A stretch of DNA of 64,000 nt from Temnothorax longispinosus (GCF_030848805.1 NW_027269959.1:249236-313235), one strand, 5' to 3'; positions 32,468 to 43,890 are shown, numbered from the stretch's first letter. The notes: generated by a model from the sequence alone, not told the origin. Made by a program: numbers and translations.

Positions 32468-32872
32468 ATGAGCGAGCCGCGCACGCGACGCCCCGCGCGC
32501 CGACTAACCCCATTGGCCTCTAGAATTGCGCGGCGGAATTGGTTATCGCGCGCCGTGTGTGTCTTTACCATCTGCCATCAAAATCGTGATAGCAAACACT
32601 ACCTCTGTGAAGAGTGTTTCCGAGACCTAACGGGCCCGCAACGCCGCCAGTACGACTGCTTAGTTCGCCATTATATGCATATCGGTTACCGATACAAAGT
32701 CGAAGAGTGCGATTCGTGCGACGTCGTGATCGGAGAAATCCAGAGCCCCTCCGCGTGTACCACGTGTTGTGAAGTATTCTCTAACGTAAAACGTTCGGTG
32801 GAACACGAGGGAGGAGACCAATATTTAGAACGCGAATCTACGATAATTGCCATCTCCCAAACTAGAGTTTAG
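32468..32872 (+). CDS. ORF2 of the ORF-bearing unit: triple-CxxC protein (second copy)
   Basis: 134 intact codons that differ from 7350-7754 at one visible residue (CCEVF for CCEIF). CxxC pairs are at 47/50, 81/84 and 97/100. The two ORF2 copies are both open, whereas ORF1 and ORF3 each carry a break in at least one copy. ORF3 starts 13 bp downstream. Confidence 0.6.
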   Translation: MSEPRTRRPARRLTPLASRIARRNWLSRAVCVFTICHQNRDSKHYLCEECFRDLTGPQRRQYDCLVRHYMHIGYRYKVEECDSCDVVIGEIQSPSACTTCCEVFSNVKRSVEHEGGDQYLERESTIIAISQTRV

Positions 32873-32885
32873 CGCTCTATTGTTT

Positions 32886-33233
32886 ATGTGTCCCGGACAT
32901 CCAGTAAATCGACAACCTCCGGAGGTAATTTCACCCCCTAGCCCTATCAGAGCATGGTTAATGACAGGAATCTGTGTCTGGTCGTTGTTTTTTCAAAATA
33001 AAACTACGGGGGTCATTATTTGCGAGGATTGCCAGCTCGGCCAATACCAGCCCTTCCGGCAAGATTTCGAAGGCGTTCTCAGGCACTTCGTGCAATACGG
33101 GCCGCGAATAGAGTTCCCCACGTGTAGCGAGTGCAGTAAGGTTCTAGCCGACTGTCGGCCCGCTTTCGAATGTTACGCATGCACTAGAGTAGAAGAACCG
33201 TTTGAACGATATCTGACGAATCCTCTGAATTGA
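32886..33233 (+). CDS. ORF3 of the ORF-bearing unit: triple-CxxC paralogue
   Basis: 115 codons from ATG 32886 (MCPGHPVNRQPPEV). CxxC pairs are at residues 46/49, 80/83 and 96/99, the same register as ORF2 shifted by one. Similar residues surround them (AWL-x4-CV, ICEDC, LRHFVQYG, TCSEC, ECYAC). It stops at TGA 33231-33233, where the other copy has CAA and continues for 22 codons (RYGNELPNLNLPVRVRIG), so this copy may be prematurely terminated. No described family recognised. Confidence 0.5.
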   Translation: MCPGHPVNRQPPEVISPPSPIRAWLMTGICVWSLFFQNKTTGVIICEDCQLGQYQPFRQDFEGVLRHFVQYGPRIEFPTCSECSKVLADCRPAFECYACTRVEEPFERYLTNPLN

Positions 33234-33444
33234 CCGTACGGTGATGAACTACCGAATCTAAATCTCCCAGTAAGGGTGCGGATCGGGCAAACGATTTGGT
33301 GACGAGCGTCTGGATAGCGAATTACCTCGGTCGCAGGTATCCCCGGATAGAGCCCCTTGGCTCGATAACCCGAAAAGCGACTAGTCCCGTATAAACGATC
33401 CGAGTACCGCCCCCTTCGCGGCCGCGATCTATCGGGACGTAACA

Positions 33445-34360
33445 TTGTAAAGATAACACCAAGGTTTCTCACTTCACTCACAAACGGAATTCGTGTATTA
33501 TTCACCACTACTGGCTGTAAGAAATTTAGATTAATGGTTCCAATATGAGCTCGACTTCCAAATATAATAATCTTTGATTTGTTAGGATTGAGCTTGAGAC
33601 CGTTTAACTCGGCATAGTCGAATATGGCCTTAGCATCCTTAGAAATCAATTCAAGACTACGATTGATGTCAGCCGGCGGACACGAAAAATAAGCCTGAAC
33701 ATCATCCGCAAAGAGCATATGAGACGTGTGAAGCAAAACACGGCATATATCATTGATATATAGAGAAAATAGTGAGGGACCAAGTACAGAGCCTTGCGGG
33801 ACTCCAGATGACGTGAACAGCCACTCAGATATGTTACCAAGATCATCCACCACTGTCTGAGACGTCCAGTCAGGTAAGAGAAAAACCACAGTATGGCTTC
33901 ATCTGAAAATTCGATCTTTTTCAGCTTTATATAAAGTTGGGGATGTGGGACAGTGTCAAATGCCTTGCTGAAATCAAAGAGTATTATTATAGTCACAAGG
34001 CCATCATCAATCCCGCGTTTGATATCGTCGCAGACACGTAAGAGAGCGGACTGAGTGTTGTGACCCAAACGGTAAGCGGACTGTCTAGGATTTACCAGAT
34101 CGAACTCATCCAAATACTGTGTAATCTGCAAGGCGACGATTCTTTCAAGGATCTTTGACAATTCAGACAAATTTGCTATCGGTCTCGTGTCAAACGGAGA
34201 CTGCGGATTTCGAGTTTTGGAATGTGGGCGGATTAGTGCCCGCTTCCATTCCGACGGGAACGTAGAAGTCTCCAACGATCGGTTAAACAATGTCGTAAGC
34301 ACCAAAGAAATAACCGGCCAGGTAATGCGCAGAACATCCCAAGGAGAACAAAAAGTCACG
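33445..34360 (-). pseudogene. LINE reverse-transcriptase fragment (I/Jockey/CR1 group)
   Basis: Minus-strand frames at 33646-34359 (RPIANLSELSKILERIVA, ILFDFSKAFDTVPH) and 33445-33889 (SGVPQGSVLGPSLF, MLFADDVQAYF, NGLKLNPNKSK) together cover the RT fingers and palm. A frameshift occurs near 33890. The F-A-D-D box is intact. Cut at its 3' side by the ORF-bearing unit. Different subfamily from the LINE at 22238-25443. Confidence 0.7.
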
Positions 34361-34485
34361 AAAACGTCAAAATGATGTCAAAAAGACGTCAAAACGGCGG
34401 AAGTCAAAATGACGTCAAACCGGGGAAAAAAATGAGTATAATTTGACGTCATTTTTATGTCATTTTGATGTCATTTTGACTAGTG
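34355..34485. repeat. Inverted repeat built from TGACGTCA/TGATGTCA words
   Basis: The left arm (aaaatgatgtcaaaaagacgtc) and right arm (gacgtcatttttatgtcattttgatgtcattttgac) are complementary around a short centre. TGACGTCA is also the CRE palindrome. It probably folds as a MITE-like hairpin. Confidence 0.45.
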
Positions 34486-35236
34486 CACCGCTGATTTGTA
34501 TTCAGTATTAATTAGGAAAAGCAGTTTCGCAAATTCACAGATGAAGGAACAATACAGAAATAAATTATAATTACTTTTTTATTGCAGTGCCTTTGTAGTA
34601 CACATTGTTTAGCCACAAGAACAAATATATATTATATAAACTAAGTATATCAATAATAACTAAATCAGAAACTATATTATATGCTACATTATGAACTATA
34701 TAAACACTATATTAATATTTTATATAAACTCTGAGGACGGACATCAGTCTTCTCAAAGACATAAAAAATTGATAAAAGTTCTCAAAATATAGTACTCCAA
34801 ATAGCATTTGTCAACAAGACTTAGAGAGTTAAAGATTTAATCTCAAACATAAGCACAGCCAGTTCAACTTATAAATATTTTGCATTTCAAACATCTGACC
34901 ATTATAGAGAAGTCTTGTTACTTTAACCAAGAAATAACATAGAAGATCTCTTTTAACTTGAAGAACATTGTTTTCTTAAAAACGCCAACAAACATTATAA
35001 ACTTCACAAAATTATGGCAGTAGATTATGAATTTTTTTTTAAATCGAAGACAAAACAAAAATAATAGCCTGAAAGGCACATAAATATATAAACTATGCAA
35101 AACAACTCAAACCAAAAAATAAAAGACAAATAATAGAATTCATGAGAATCACGCAAGTTTTCAATATACAAAAGCTTTTATGAAGCTCACAAACGGTGAA
35201 GTCGAAATACAACTGTAGTCCCCCAACCTAGTTGAT
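34486..35236. other. AT-rich gap downstream of the host gene
   Basis: No coding sequence seen. It should contain the 3' untranslated part of the minus-strand host gene that ends at 35237. Confidence 0.4.
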
Positions 35237-37275
35237 CTAGTCTGATCGTTGCATGGAAGTGTTGAACCATCGTTTCATATGGTCTTCAAATACGGAAATC
35301 TGTACCTTAGGAAACTTCTTGAAGCAAACACCTATTAGAGAGAAACAAAGCAGGAGTAGTTTAATGTATGTGTATATACATAATATATATATTATATGTG
35401 TATAATATGCTTACATAAAAAAAAAAATTGAAAAATGTGAAAATAATTGTTTAAAAACAAGATGATACTCACCTTCTACTAGATTTTTTACTTTGGACTT
35501 CTCAAAACTAAGGTTGATTCCTCCAGAACCTTTCCAACTAATGAGTCGTGCCAAGTTATTCCTAAGTAGGGTCGACAAAATAGAGTAAGTGAAGAGAGAG
35601 GTTGTCTCTCCCTTTCCCTTCCATAACAGATACTTGAGCTACAACACAAAGAAAGCCAATCAAAGTACTTAATAAACACATGTTAGTAACTGCATTATTA
35701 TATATAACTGTGGTAGAAAACTCACCATATGACCATACAATATTTTATCATCTAAATGACCATCAAAGCTTGCAAAAAATTCCTCAGTTTCCAATGGCAA
35801 GGAAAGGAACCCTTCAGGCCGATCAAAACCATCTTCATTGGGGAACAACTCGTTCAAAATTTGGGCAATCCCAATATTCTGCCAATCTATCTTGGCTGAC
35901 AATTCTTGCATATAATGTAGCATTACTTGATCTTGAGGCTTACCTATCAAAAAATCACATGAATCAAATGACAGCTTTGGACTGATCGATGTAATTTGCT
36001 CATAATATAAAAAGTCATCATAAAAACTGCATATTATCAATGAAAACAATTTTCATTACTTAAAGGATATAAGAAAATAGAGAATATAAGACTTACTGCC
36101 AGTTGATCCAGAGCATGTTGATATGCAGTTTCTGCATCCTGTTGTTGGCCGTGAATCTATGAACAACAAAACCAAATGTTTAATTTGGAATTAACTGAGC
36201 AGTCATTTATTACCACAAAAATACGGCAATCAATAAAAATACCGTTTGACGAGCTTTTTGATGGTGGTGATCTGTCTAGAAAATCTCTTCTTTTATTCAT
36301 TCTGAACTCATTATTGTGGTCAGACTTCAGTGTGCTTACATCATGAGAATCTTGAGATTGCTCACAAATGCTAGTCTCTTCCGCAACTTCAGGTAGCTCA
36401 AAATTGTTAGAAAACTTTTTAGATCTCAAAGAAGACCCATCATTCTTAGAGACTGACGATTTTAATTTGGAAAGGTAACAATTATGTTCATCTAACATCT
36501 CAGGTAAGTTTTCATCATTAGTAGTTTCTAGAAAATAAATTACAAGGAAAGGCATAAGGGACAGTCCTATTGCTAAATACTGCAGTTAAGTTCCATTATA
36601 ATAATTAAAAGTACAAACCAGCCTGTGCAGACTCTTCCTGTAGTAATTGATGGACAGGAGTTGTATCTTTCTTTGATGATGTAGAAAAAAACTTCGAAAT
36701 GGCAGAAGATTTTTGCTTAGACTTAGCTAAATTTTTTGTTTTAGCACTATCAAGTAACTTTTTGAGATTTGAAGGCAGAGTTGAGCTGGGTTCCGGAATA
36801 ATATGACTTCCCACAGGTTTCTTATTTTTTCTCGGTTCTTCATCTGAATCCGAACCTGATGGAATTAGGCGTTTAGGCGGCTTTCTGTTGCGTGGTTTGG
36901 TGTAGTCTGTATCAACATCTGTTGCAACAATTGTGTCCTCCTTCACGGCCTTGTTTCTAGCTTTTAGGGCAACATTGAAAGTAGCTATATGCAGGGACCA
37001 AAAAATAGATTAAATTAAGAAAACAAATTTGCATTATAAAAAAACGGATATAAACACCTACAATAACTGTAATGGTATATAATGCGGAGAAGTTTCCACT
37101 CGGACGAGTCATAGTCCGCTAGACTCATCACCACCTTCGTACATTTCCCCCTCATGGAATGTGGCGGATAATAACAAAATTCTCTATCCTCGCTAATCCA
37201 CTTGGTTGGTACAACTTCCACAAGGTATTCCTCTTCATCATTCCCAGGGTCAGACACAAACTCTACCACAGAATA
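35237..37275 (-). CDS. Host gene: DUF4806-like protein, seven coding exons (5' end not found)
   Basis: Exons on the minus strand: 37275-37062, 36984-36619, 36527-36243, 36156-36097, 35943-35726, 35638-35473 and 35331-35237 (TAG). Every boundary is GT...AG, and the phases (1,1,1,1,0,1) agree throughout, giving 467 codons. Exon 1 begins at an acceptor (ttttttacag|TATTCT), so at least one upstream coding exon is missing. The N-terminus (VEVVPTKWI, CYYPPHS) and C-terminus (ILNELFPNEDG, FLSLPLETEEFFASF, LLRNNLARLISWKGSGG) match the pattern I recall for insect proteins with a C-terminal DUF4806 region. The middle is Lys/Ser-rich and probably disordered and nuclear. A decayed RTE LINE lies just upstream. 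The exon structure is well supported. The family name is less certain. Confidence 0.6.
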
Positions 37276-37614
37276 CTGTAAAAAATAAATTTTAAGTTAA
37301 TATAAAGAAAGACAAACAAAAGCAAGGGCACAAATTAAAAACAAGATCTAACCAAAAATTTACTGAGGACCACTGTAAAGGAGAGGAATGCAAAGAAAAC
37401 TGTCTCCATCAGGGATAATAACACATTTTTGAAAAAAATCCTGCAACCTACATGTGCTTTTTACAGGATCCACATGTGATACTTTAAAAATTCCAATGGA
37501 TGAGGAAGGAAGTGGGTAGTCATAGTAATCTGCTTTACAAAGAAACCTATGACCTGATAATAATACCCCTCCTCCTCCTCGATCCTTTTGCCCTTGACAG
37601 GGCGTGGCGGCGCT

Positions 37615-39081
37615 TCATGATGACGCCACAGTAATCGCACTTTTGACTTGGTTGCTCCAAGCCCCTTGATCCAGCGCCAAGTGAGTCGCCCCGTGAATCG
37701 AACTCCCCACCAGGGGCCGCAGCTGGTCTATCCATCTGTTTGGTGATCTTCCTCTTGGTCTCTTTCCATTAACCTTTCCCTCCACCACAAGCTTCTCCAT
37801 TGTGTCTCTTCGTCTGGCGATGTGTCTAAAGTAGCGGAGGTAAGCCTGATTAATTCGCTTGAGAAGTCTTGTTCTGATGCCCAGTTCTTCCAGCACCGAT
37901 ATATTGGTCCGGTGTGCAGTCCAAGGGAACCGGAGGATGCGCCGGAACACCCACATCTCAAACCCCTCTATCCTCCTCCTGTCCGCCTGCTTGATGGTCC
38001 ATGTCTTGGCTGCATAGGTTGCGATGGGAAAGATGAGGGAGTGCACCAGTTGCAGTTTGGTATTCTTTGTGATGATTCTATCTTTCCATATTTTACTTAA
38101 TTTTATGGTGGCTGCCTTGGCCATGGCCGTCCTCCTCCTGATCTCCTCTGAACATCCTCCTTTGTTAGTTATCATGGAGCCCAAATAGACCATTTTTTCA
38201 ACGACTTCAAATCCAGCCACTTCCTTCACATTGGGCTGGTTATTCATCTGTCTGTCGATGATCATGATCTTCGTCTTGTCTCGGTTAATTTCTAGGCCAT
38301 ACTCCCTGCTGATCAACGCGAGTCTCTCCATGATAGCTTCCATCTTTTGCGCGGTCGTAGCCAGAATCGTCGTGTCGTCGGCATACCTCAGGTTGCTGAT
38401 TCTCCTCCCCCCGACGGAAACTCCTCCTTTCCAATCCTCAAGCACCTGCCGCATTATGTACTCTGTGTAGATGTTGAAGAGTATGGGTGAGAGAATACAG
38501 CCCTGCCTCGTGCCCGCCTTTGTTTGGAAGTCGTTGGATGTCGTTCGGTTGACTCGAACAGCCGCTGTGTTGTTCTCATATAGGCTCCGCACAAGTGCCA
38601 CCAGATGCCGCGGTACTCCCATTTTCATCAGAATGGTCCAGAGGGGTGTCCATTTCACCGAGTCGAACGCCTTGGTGTAGTCGACAAAGCATATAAAGAC
38701 CCTGACGTTGAATTCCCTGGCCTTTTCTACTATTTGGCGAACATTCAGAATTTGCTCCCTCGTGCCCTTCCCCGGAATGAAGCCACACTGCTCTTCGGTT
38801 ATTTCCGGAAGCAGGAAGCACTTTAGTCTGTTATGAAGGACATGGAGAAGGATCTTGCTCGCGTGGGGAATAAGAGCCACTGTCCTGTAATTGGAGCATT
38901 CAGTGGGGGAACCCTTCTTGTAGATCGGGACGAAGGTCGAGTGGCGCCAGTCGTCAGGCCATTTTCCGGTCCTCCAGATGACGTTACATAGCTCCAGCAT
39001 TGTGTCCATTCCCGCTTGGCCCATGGCTTTGATCACTTCTGCGGTTATGCCATCTGCCCCGGGTGACTTCCCCTTTTTCAA
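37615..39081 (-). pseudogene. RTE reverse transcriptase domain
   Basis: 488 open codons starting KGKSPGADGITAEVIKAMG. Motifs in order: FVPIYKKGSPTECSNYRTV, EQCGFIPGKGTREQI, CFVDYTKAFDSVKW, TRQGCILSPILFNIY, NLRYADDTTIL (intact Y-A-D-D) and VYLGSMITNKGG, then a C-terminal domain with RRILRFPWTAHRTN and NGKRPRGRSPNRWID. The domain itself is open, but the element is dead through upstream frameshifts. Confidence 0.8.
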
Positions 39082-39098
39082 CTGCCCAATTGCTTTTT

Positions 39099-39680
39099 TT
39101 ACCTCTGATGGGATGAGCGCAAGATGGGAGGTTCCAGTACTTCCAGTTGCTCATAGGGCCCGCATGGGGGGCCCACTTGACTATGTTCGTCCCTGTACAG
39201 GTTGGTGCAGTACTGTCGCCATGTTTCTGCAATGCCTTTTGGGTCCGTGATCTTCGCGCCCTGCTCATTCTTGATTATTTGGGTTTGAGGCTTGAATTCC
39301 TTGGTCAGGTACTTGACCGTTTTGAAAAGTTCATGGGACTCGTGTCGGTTGGCGTGTCGTTCAATATCAGAGCATATGTTTTTTAGGAAGTTGTTTTTAT
39401 CCTGATTACATGCTTGTTTGATCTGTTGGCTGATCCGGCGTAATCGGGCCGCGTTGTCTGCGTTGCCTGCGTTACCCAAACTGCCTCTGATACGTCGCCT
39501 CTCTTCCACCAGTTGCAGCGTTGCATCGGTCATCCAGTGCTTCTTCTTCTGGATTTCTATTGCTCCGCTTTCCCTGACTGCCCCTTTGATCCATTCCTTG
39601 ATGTTTTCCCAGCATTTGTTTGGATCATCGCTCCTCCCCCAGTCAGCGTTATCCATGAGATTTTGTTGGAAGGCCTCCAT
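39099..39680 (-). pseudogene. RTE linker between endonuclease and RT
   Basis: 193 codons with KKHWMTDATLQLVEERRRI and HELFKTVKYLTKEFKPQ, the usual connecting region in RTE-clade ORF2. The frame ends just before the RT frame begins. Confidence 0.65.
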
Positions 39681-39694
39681 GTTTTCAATTCGTG

Positions 39695-40671
39695 TTATCT
39701 CCTGTTTTTCCCCCTTTTCAGGAAGTGGAGTTTTATGCTGAAGGCTCCTAGTAGTAGTTTGTGATCAGAGTCACAGTCCGCTCCAGGCTTAGCCTTGACA
39801 TTTCTTATCGATGTCCTCCATCTCTTTTTGATCATCATGTAGTCAATTTGATTTCGGTTTTCCTTATTGGGACTGATCCAGGTCGACAGTCTTCGAGGAT
39901 GGTGTTGAAACATGGTATTCATAATGGCCAGGTCGTTCTCCACCGCAAACTGGATGAGGCGTTCTCCTCTCTCGTTCCTCACACCCAGTCCAAATGCTTC
40001 CCCTGTGCCTCTTAGGTGAGCCTCCTCGACCTTCCCCACCTTGGCATTGAAGTCCCCAATGATTACTACTGGTTTCTTCGAGGGTATATTTCTCAGGAGA
40101 TCTTCCACATCGCCATAGATTGACTCGATTTCTTCGTCAGGGGCGTCGCCGTAGGCATATACACCTGTACCAGGTGAAGGTTTCTCGGTCTAGCTGCAAG
40201 GGTGATCTTGATTATTCTGTTATTGATGGGCTCATACGAGTGCACCGTCTGTGCAATTCTCCTGCTAACCAAGAACGCGACTCCATTCCGTCCTCTGTTC
40301 GCACCTCCTGACATGTATATGTTATGGTGTTCCGTGTGGAAGTGTCCTTGATCCTTCCAGTGAGTTTCAGAGATGTCACATATGTCAACCTTTTCCCTCA
40401 TCAGCTCTCGTTCAAGGAGATTTAGTTTTCCTGCGTGAAGTAAACCTCTGACATTCCATGTTCCAATGGATAAGTTGTTCCTCAGCTGTAGCTTGTTATT
40501 GGGTCCAGTCGTCCATTTCGCATGTGAGGCCCGTCCCTTCACCTCCACATGCCCGGTAGCCCATTTCACACTGCCTGACCCGGAATCAGTGCAGCGCCGG
40601 TCGCTAGCCGGATCGCTCGGCACAACCATTTCTTCTGTTTCGTACATTCGTGAAGTGTTCTCTTGGGACAA
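39695..40671 (-). pseudogene. RTE endonuclease domain (two frames)
   Basis: The 40093-40671 frame has LSIGTWNVRGLLHAGKL and DICDISETHWKDQGHF (E-T-H-W block) and RGRNGVAFLVS. The frame at 39695-40108 continues with VVIIGDFNAKVGK (GDFN), NTMFQHHPRRLSTWISP, IDYMMIKKRWR and DCDSDHKLLL (SDH block). These are complete APE-type endonuclease motifs of the RTE clade, broken by a frameshift near 40100. Confidence 0.75.
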
Positions 40672-41009
40672 TAATCAGGTGGTTTCCCCTTGCCTGCCTG
40701 ATCCTACGCCGTTGATTACCTTGAGTGATAGTTCATCCGCCTTCGGGGGCGATTTCTCACCCCCAGGACAAGAGGGTGCCCTAACCAGTATCCTGGGTTG
40801 GTTGCTTATACCGGCAATCCACTCGGTGAATAGCGCCGATATCTCCTCTTTCCCCACTATACCCGTCAAATCGGGGCAGGTGAGGGCGAGTCCCCCATTA
40901 GGAGGGAGAAATCGACTTGATGGCGTCCCCCGAAAATTCCGAGGAGGCGCGCATCCTGTAGCCCCCGCCGCCTTCTACCGGATCCACCACGAATTACCGG
41001 GGAAAAAAC

Positions 41010-41110
41010 CCCCCAGGATTTTGTGTACCCGGCTGGGATCGAACCCGGATCTCCGTAGCGTGAATCCAGCGTCTAGCATAAGAGACCACTGACTCGCTAT
41101 ACCGAATAAT
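41010..41110 (-). ncRNA. tRNA-like (Pol III type) head next to the RTE LINE
   Basis: The minus strand has an A-box-like TAGCGAGTCAGTGG (41099-41086) and a B-box-like GGGTTCGATCCC (41046-41035) about 40 nt apart, the spacing of a tRNA or tRNA-derived SINE promoter. A complete cloverleaf with an acceptor stem is not evident, so it is probably a SINE head rather than a tRNA gene. It points toward the LINE. Confidence 0.45.
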
Positions 41111-41740
41111 ACCCCACACAGCACATAATATTGCAGAAATATTGCAGCAATATTATTTTTCCATTGCAATATTACAATGAAATGTATCAGAAATATTGCA
41201 GTAATATTACTGAGATATCTCAGTAATATTAAAATGTCCGCGAAAATGAATACCAGTAATATTACTGATATTTATTTCAGTAATATTGCGGTAATATTAC
41301 TGCAATATATCAGTAATATTACGGTAAAATTACTATAATATTTGCGTGATATTTGATAATATTGCTAGGAATTAAAAAACCATTTTAATAATTTTTATTA
41401 AATTATATTAAATTATTTTTAATAGTATTGTTACATACAATTTTAAATAATATTGATATTGTAAACGCAATAATATTATTTGTGTAATATTAGATAATAT
41501 TTATTTAATATTGCTAAAAATTAAAACATTTTAATGAATATTATTAAATTTTATCAAATTGTTATTTTTAATAATAGTATTACATACAATATTAAGAAAA
41601 TAATATTGATATTATCTTTCTATCTCTTTCTTCTTCAAAACTGCTCCATGCTACTCTGCACTGTATGAATTTCCACTGATAAAGAATGACGTAACACTAT
41701 AACATAATACAAAAACTGTAATTATTATTTATATCTAATT
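41105..41740. repeat. Degenerate palindromic CAGTAATATTACTG repeats
   Basis: Repeated cagtaatattactg, cagtaatattgcgg and aatattgcag words between about 41125 and 41345, then looser (AATATT)-rich DNA to about 41600. The stretch opens with cccacacagcacataatattgc. A similar acccagacagcatataaca occurs at the window end (63970). No ORF. Confidence 0.5.
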
Positions 41741-41984
41741 ATACAAGGTGAGTTTTATTTTGTATGCCAATCAACTTCACTAATTATCTCAGAAAGTATT
41801 GGTTTATTGGAAAAATGTTTCAGATAAAAGTTGGAGGGTTTACAGAGGAATAATGGATGATCTTATTAGATTTTGAGTCTGGAACCCATGTTGAGCCCAG
41901 TAGGGTCCAAGTCAAATTTTTTAAATAAAAACTCCCTTTTTTTATTACATCATCTTTTTCTACTAATTAATATAAACAACTTTT

Positions 41985-42392
41985 GTCTGAAACATTTTTT
42001 ATTTGCCTTATACTTTTTGAGATATTCAAGAAAAATTTGGTAATTTTTTTAATATTTAGCTTATATCTTGATAAATGCTTGTCGGAGGAGAAAATGTTAC
42101 AAGACTTTTTGACTTGATACGGTCTCAAGAATATGCTATTGCAATAATACCCTAATTTCTTTAAATATTTGTGTATACATTTTCTTGAAACTTTTATGTG
42201 TACACAATTATTTAAAGAGATTAGAATACTATTGCAACAGTATATTCTTGAAACCAAATCAAGTCAAAAAGTCCTGTACCACTTTTCACTCCGACGAACA
42301 TTTATTGACAAACATCTATTGCTAAATATTGAAAAAAATACCAAGTTTTCCTTGAATATCTCAAAAAGTATAAGGCAAATAAAAAAATCATG
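41985..42392. repeat. Long imperfect palindrome (arms of about 190 bp)
   Basis: The left arm (ttatttgccttatactttttgagatattc...) and right arm (...gaatatctcaaaaagtataaggcaaat) pair around a loop near 42175. The transcript would form a long hairpin. Confidence 0.6.
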
Positions 42393-42569
42393 CGTGTAGT
42401 CGCCACGCGCGTTAGAAGTGAAACTTCTGAAGGCAAGGCTTTGCCATAACTTTTCTGAAATTAATACAAAAACAATGCAACGGAATTAGTCACTCCAAGC
42501 CGCCCGCAACTCGAAAATATAGTGTTATACGCAGTTCTCACTATATCCGTCTTGCCAGTGCCGTACGCC

Positions 42570-43890
42570 TGATCGAATTTTCGTGACGCGTTTTCGAGTC
42601 GCAAAATCGAATTTACTTACCGATCCAAAAGGAGTTTCACTTTATACGCCTGTTGGTCGAATTTTTGTGACACTATTTCGTGACGTTTTTTCGTGTCGCA
42701 CAATCGAACTTACTACCGTACCAATTAAAGAAGTTTCATTTCGTACGCCAATTGGTCGAAAATTTTCGTTACACTTTTTGTGTCGCATAATCGAACTTAC
42801 TACCGTGCCAGAAGAAGAACCGTCTCGCCAACGCCGTACGCCTATTGGTCAAATTTTCGTTACATTTTCCGTGTCGCACAATCGAACTTACTACCGTACC
42901 AAAGAAGTTTCATTTCGTACGCCTATTGGTCGAATTTTCGTTACACTTTCCGTGTCGCACAATCGAACTTACTACCGTACCAAAGAAGTTTCATTTCGTA
43001 CGCCTATTGGTCGAAATTTCGTTACACTTTCCGTGTCGCATAATCGAACTTACTACCGTGCCAGAAGAAGAACGCCGTACGCCTATTGGTCAAATTTTCG
43101 TTACACTTTTCGTGTCGCACAATCGAACTTACTACCGTACCAAAGAAGTTTCATTTCGTATGCCTATTGGTCGAATTTTCGTTACACTTCCCGTGTCGCA
43201 CAATCAAACTTACTACCGTACCAAAGAAATTTAATTTCGTACGCCTATTGGTCGAATTTTCGTTACACTTTCCGTGTCGCACAATCGAACTTACTACCGT
43301 ACCAAAGAAGTTTCATTTCGTACGCTTATTGGTCGAATTTTCGTTACACTTTAACTTCGTGTCGCATAATCAAACTTACTACCGTGCCAGAAGAAGAACC
43401 GTCTCGCCAACGCCGTACGCCTATTGGTCGAATTTTCGTCACATTTTCCGTGTCGCACAATCGAACTTACTACCGTACCAAAGAAGTTTCATTTCGTACG
43501 CCTATTGGTCGAATTTTCGTTACATTTTCCGTGTCGCACAATCGAACTTACTACCGTACCAAAGAAGTTTCATTTCGTACGCCTATTGGTCGAATTTTCG
43601 TTACACTTTCCGTGTCGCACAATCGAACTTACTACCGTACCAAAGAAGTTTCATTTCGTACGTCTATTGGTCGAATTTTCGTTACACTTTCCGTGTCGCA
43701 TAATCAAACTTACTACCGTGCCAGAAGAAGAACCATCTCGCCAACGCCGTACGCCTATTGGTCAAATTTTCGTTACACTATTTGTGTCGCACAATCAAAC
43801 TTACTACCGTACCAAAGAAGTTTCACTTCCGTTACACTTTTTCGTGTCGCGAATCGAATTCACTACCGTGCCTAAAGAAGTTTCACTTCA
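42570..43890 (+). repeat. 81-bp minisatellite, about 16 units
   Basis: The unit starts cgtacgcctattggtcgaat and continues through ttcgttaca, gtgtcgcacaatcgaactta and ctaccgtaccaaagaagttt. The period is 81 bp (for example 42921 to 43002). A variant unit with gaagaagaaccgtctcgcc recurs. Because 81 is divisible by three and the unit has no plus-strand stops, all three plus frames stay open, which explains frames of up to 430 codons. Confidence 0.8.

Larger units (their letters stand above)
30689..33444 (+). mobile_element. ORF-bearing TG...CA unit, second copy
   Basis: In plus orientation, truncated at its start by LTR copy 5 and complete at its end (ATCGGGACGTAACA, 33444). Order: about 64-bp repeats, two 88-bp repeats, TATA-like aatataagga (about 31311-31320), leader with three hairpins, ORF1 (broken), ORF2 (intact), ORF3. 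It is inserted into a LINE reverse transcriptase, whose frame resumes at 33445. Same family as 7183-10073, mostly identical in sequence. Confidence 0.65.
37550..40990 (-). mobile_element. RTE-type LINE, frame-damaged, minus strand
   Basis: Order on the minus strand: endonuclease (40671-39695), linker (39680-39099), reverse transcriptase (39081-37615), and a 3' end at about 37550 with a TTATTATCA tail. Several frameshifts separate the domains. A 5' region of about 300 bp with short Gly/Pro-rich frames precedes the endonuclease. Confidence 0.75.

Noticed and set aside
33173..33444. Minus-strand continuation of the LINE RT frame across 33444 into the ORF-bearing unit.
   Set aside because: The frame runs into the unit only by chance; RT similarity ends at the unit's terminus.
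41010..41110. A true tRNA gene.
   Set aside because: A and B boxes are present, but no consistent acceptor and anticodon stems; adjacent to a LINE, so SINE-like.
41195..41340. TAATATTAC words as replication origins of CRESS-DNA viruses or Helitron-type nick sites.
   Set aside because: They are part of a degenerate CAGTAATATTACTG repeat; no Rep gene and no conserved stem arms of the required form.
42583..43875. A 430-codon plus-strand ORF.
   Set aside because: It is the 81-bp minisatellite read in a frame without stops; the other two plus frames are open as well.
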